64,000 bases of DNA from Pedobacter sp. KBW06 (GTDB lineage: Bacteria > Bacteroidota > Bacteroidia > Sphingobacteriales > Sphingobacteriaceae): positions 246,548 through 310,547 of the forward strand of contig NZ_QAJL01000003.1 in assembly GCF_003852525.1 (NCBI RefSeq), in the 5' to 3' direction. The notes below the pieces were generated by a model. It did not search any database. It worked only from the letters and a program-made list of their open reading frames with translations, and was not told the origin of the DNA. A program made the position numbers and the translations under genes. Shown here one piece after another: positions 62,427 through 64,000 of this stretch (positions are counted from its first letter, which is position 1; every line of letters starts with the position of its first letter).

Positions 62427-62439
62427 TTGATAATTAAAA

Positions 62440-63054
62440 TTATATTTTTTTCCATGACTGATCCTCTGCTGAATATTTTTTCACTACTCTGGCGGGATTC
62501 CCTACAGCAACACAAAAATCGGGCACATCTTTCGTTACCACACTTCCGGCACCGATTACGACATGCTTCCCAATTGTCACGCCCGCCGTAATCACACTAT
62601 TTGCGCCAATCCAGACGTCATCAGAAATAATAATCTGTTTACGTATTTCTTTTTGCCGGCTTGGGGGCAGGCTCACATCTTCATAACCATGATTTAATCC
62701 CGAAACCACGATGTTCTGGGCAAGCATTACATTATGGCCAATCTTTACCGGACCAATAATTACACTTCCAATGCCAATCATCGTATTTGCTCCGATCAGT
62801 ACATCTCCTACGCCATTATTTATGGTCACAAAATCCTCGATCACTGATCGCTCTCCCAATTGGAAATCGTTAAATGGAAAAACATCCATTCTGCTGTTAT
62901 ACCTGACAATACTCCCCTTTCCCTTTTTATGTTTGAAAGGATTCAGAAACAACCTTACCCACAACCTTGGCCGGTGGTCATTCGCAGGTATTAATAAGCG
63001 ATGGGCCAACTTCTTTAACCTGGGATTCTTTTTAATTTTATCTATTAGGGACAT
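62440..63054 (-). CDS. Hexapeptide-repeat (LbH) acyltransferase
   Basis: A 204-residue left-handed beta-helix acyltransferase of the WcaF/NodL/maltose-acetyltransferase style. After a basic N-terminal region (MSLIDKIKKNPRLKKLAHRL), hexapeptide units run from about 75: VLIGANTMIGIGSVIIGPVKIGHNVML, then GLNHGYEDVSLPPSRQ with the catalytic His in the loop near 125, and IISDDVWIGANSVITAGVTIGKHVVIGAGSVV near 145-176. It probably adds acetyl groups from acetyl-CoA to a sugar of the glycan. It could also acetylate the fdtB amino sugar, since no fdtC is seen, but it is 29 kb away. Confidence 0.85.
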   Translation of the reverse strand: MSLIDKIKKNPRLKKLAHRLLIPANDHRPRLWVRLFLNPFKHKKGKGSIVRYNSRMDVFPFNDFQLGERSVIEDFVTINNGVGDVLIGANTMIGIGSVIIGPVKIGHNVMLAQNIVVSGLNHGYEDVSLPPSRQKEIRKQIIISDDVWIGANSVITAGVTIGKHVVIGAGSVVTKDVPDFCVAVGNPARVVKKYSAEDQSWKKI

Positions 63055-63095
63055 ATTTATTAAAATCTAAAGCTTATTCAACTTTCCGGCCATAG

Positions 63096-63176
63096 TTACT
63101 TCTTCTTTTTTATTTGCATGAAAAAGGCAACGGCAAAGCAGATCATACCAGGAATTAAAAAAATCTCAAATGGCAT
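63096..63176 (-). CDS. 26-residue single-pass membrane peptide
   Basis: A small frame with start ATG overlapping the stop of the polymerase-like gene by one base (TAATG on the minus strand), ending at TAA 63096-63098. The product MPFEIFLIPGMICFAVAFFM-QIKKKK has one hydrophobic helix (residues 4-20) and a Lys-rich cytoplasmic end, fitting an N-out single-pass peptide. It is below normal annotation cutoffs. The overlapping start and position inside the operon argue that it is real. A partner or regulatory role with the adjoining ligase/polymerase is inference. Confidence 0.5.
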   Translation of the reverse strand: MPFEIFLIPGMICFAVAFFMQIKKKK

Positions 63177-64000
63177 TACGTTTCGGGTTTATCGTCAAAA
63201 TTAGGACTAAGGAAAATAAAAGCAAGACATACAGATACCACCAACGACGAAGGCATCGCATTCATCACCTCATTTCCATAACTACAAAAGAATATACCTG
63301 CGCAGGTAGACATCATCGCGATCATTTTATACCTTAAGCCTTCATTACGGATATTCCATATGATCCCGCAGCACTGACCAAAAATATACATGATCATACA
63401 AAACCAAATGGTGAATCCCACAATACCATACATCGCCCAGATTTTAACCCAATAACTATCAGGTTCTACCGTCGATAAGTACTTGTCTTTATTGTATTCT
63501 TTCCCCCAGGTTCCAATCACACCCAACCCACCTCCAAATGGACGCGAGGCGAGGTATTGCCCAATGATCTTTTGGTTGTTAATCCGCACATTTAAAGAAG
63601 CTTCCTTCGGATCCAGGGCCGTGCGAAGCCGATAGATCTGGTAACTTCCATTTCCAATATAAGTAAATTTAAGAAAAGCAAGAAACAACAATGCAACGGT
63701 TAGTCCGGCAAACAGGACTTTGATATTTTTGGTGAGAAAGATCGCAAAAAATGCCCCGACAATTAAAGCAAAAAGCGCTCCCCTTGTTCCGGAAATCAAC
63801 ATTCCATAAAAGAAAAGACCTGCCGCAATTAACAAGATTAACCGTTTCCACCACTGGAAAGGCCCAACAGCCAATACAATGGCCATGAGTGTAAATGAAG
63901 CCTGAGAGGCCCCAAATTGTCCTGCATCACTATAAAAAGAGAAAACACGGAGAACGCCCCATAAAACATGGGTAATTTCGCCACCTTCCGTTAAAAAACG
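63176..64000 (-). CDS. O-antigen ligase/polymerase (Wzy)-like protein, 5' end missing
   Basis: The C-terminal part of a polytopic membrane protein that continues beyond the right edge: the frame is open to position 64000, upstream of the internal ATG at 63886. Just inside the edge it reads FSFYSDAGQFGASQASFT, the typical ligase/polymerase segment. Next come helices around WWKRLILLIAAGLFFYGMLIS, SGTRGALFALIVGAFFAIFL (the ligase Arg-Gly-Ala motif) and a periplasmic loop with SYQIYRLRTALDP, then SRPFGGGLGVIGTWGKEYNK before the final helices. Family members join or polymerise lipid-linked glycans. Completeness and true start cannot be judged. Confidence 0.82.
   Translation of the reverse strand, partial: RFLTEGGEITHVLWGVLRVFSFYSDAGQFGASQASFTLMAIVLAVGPFQWWKRLILLIAAGLFFYGMLISGTRGALFALIVGAFFAIFLTKNIKVLFAGLTVALLFLAFLKFTYIGNGSYQIYRLRTALDPKEASLNVRINNQKIIGQYLASRPFGGGLGVIGTWGKEYNKDKYLSTVEPDSYWVKIWAMYGIVGFTIWFCMIMYIFGQCCGIIWNIRNEGLRYKMIAMMSTCAGIFFCSYGNEVMNAMPSSLVVSVCLAFIFLSPNFDDKPET

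Noticed and set aside
1..64000. CRISPR arrays, tRNA, rRNA, insertion sequences or prophage genes
   Set aside because: No regularly spaced repeats, no cloverleaf or rRNA-like sequence and no transposase or integrase frame was recognised on either strand.

Overview
The window looks like a chromosomal segment of a Bacteroidota member, most likely family Sphingobacteriaceae (Pedobacter or a close relative). This rests on the type II citrate synthase, DUF3347 lipoprotein, S46 dipeptidyl-peptidase, weak Shine-Dalgarno signals, TTG/TAnnTTTG promoter boxes and the style of the surface-glycan genes. No rRNA, tRNA, CRISPR array or intact insertion sequence was seen.

Positions 1-17 kb are housekeeping. 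They hold citrate synthase, a DUF3347 lipoprotein, a small outer-membrane protein, miaA with two uncharacterised co-transcribed genes, and a long tightly packed minus-strand run (kynureninase, bestrophin, HDAC-like deacetylase, topoisomerase III, MBL-fold hydrolase). Then come alkyladenine glycosylase and free-Met-sulfoxide reductase, an S46 peptidase, a CDGSH protein and a small basic protein with a long structured leader. A large palindromic element sits at about 4966-5140.

Positions 17.2-29.8 kb are a compact hybrid NRPS-PKS locus of three plus-strand genes. The first enzyme reads A-PCP-KS-AT-ACP-aminotransferase, the second C-A(N-MT)-PCP-TE, and the third gene is an Sfp-type phosphopantetheinyl transferase. 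My reading of the second A-domain pocket is the classical glycine code, and the methyltransferase insert makes N-methylglycine (sarcosine) the likely final unit. The first enzyme should extend an amino acid with malonate and aminate the beta-keto group, giving a beta,gamma-diamino acyl unit. The predicted product is a small diamino acid-sarcosine conjugate that I do not recognise.

From 29.8 kb to the right edge is a large surface-polysaccharide region. It has at least twelve glycosyltransferases (GT2, GT4, GT8, GT14, GT39 types), fdtA/fdtB genes for a dTDP-3-amino-3,6-dideoxyhexose, a flippase, an O-antigen ligase/polymerase-like protein cut by the window end, a hexapeptide acyltransferase, an ABC exporter, a clan GH-A lipoprotein and a beta-helix lipoprotein. 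Unusual members are two UbiA-superfamily prenyltransferases, a terpene-cyclase-like toroid protein, and two GMC oxidoreductases each paired with a twin-arginine-signal partner. One UbiA resembles decaprenyl-phosphate phosphoribosyltransferase and forms an operon with a HAD phosphatase and a GMC/Tat pair, divergent from a GT39 enzyme. Together these look like a system that makes, modifies and uses a polyprenyl-phosphate pentose donor. This set and the NRPS-PKS locus are the two best candidates for undescribed biology.
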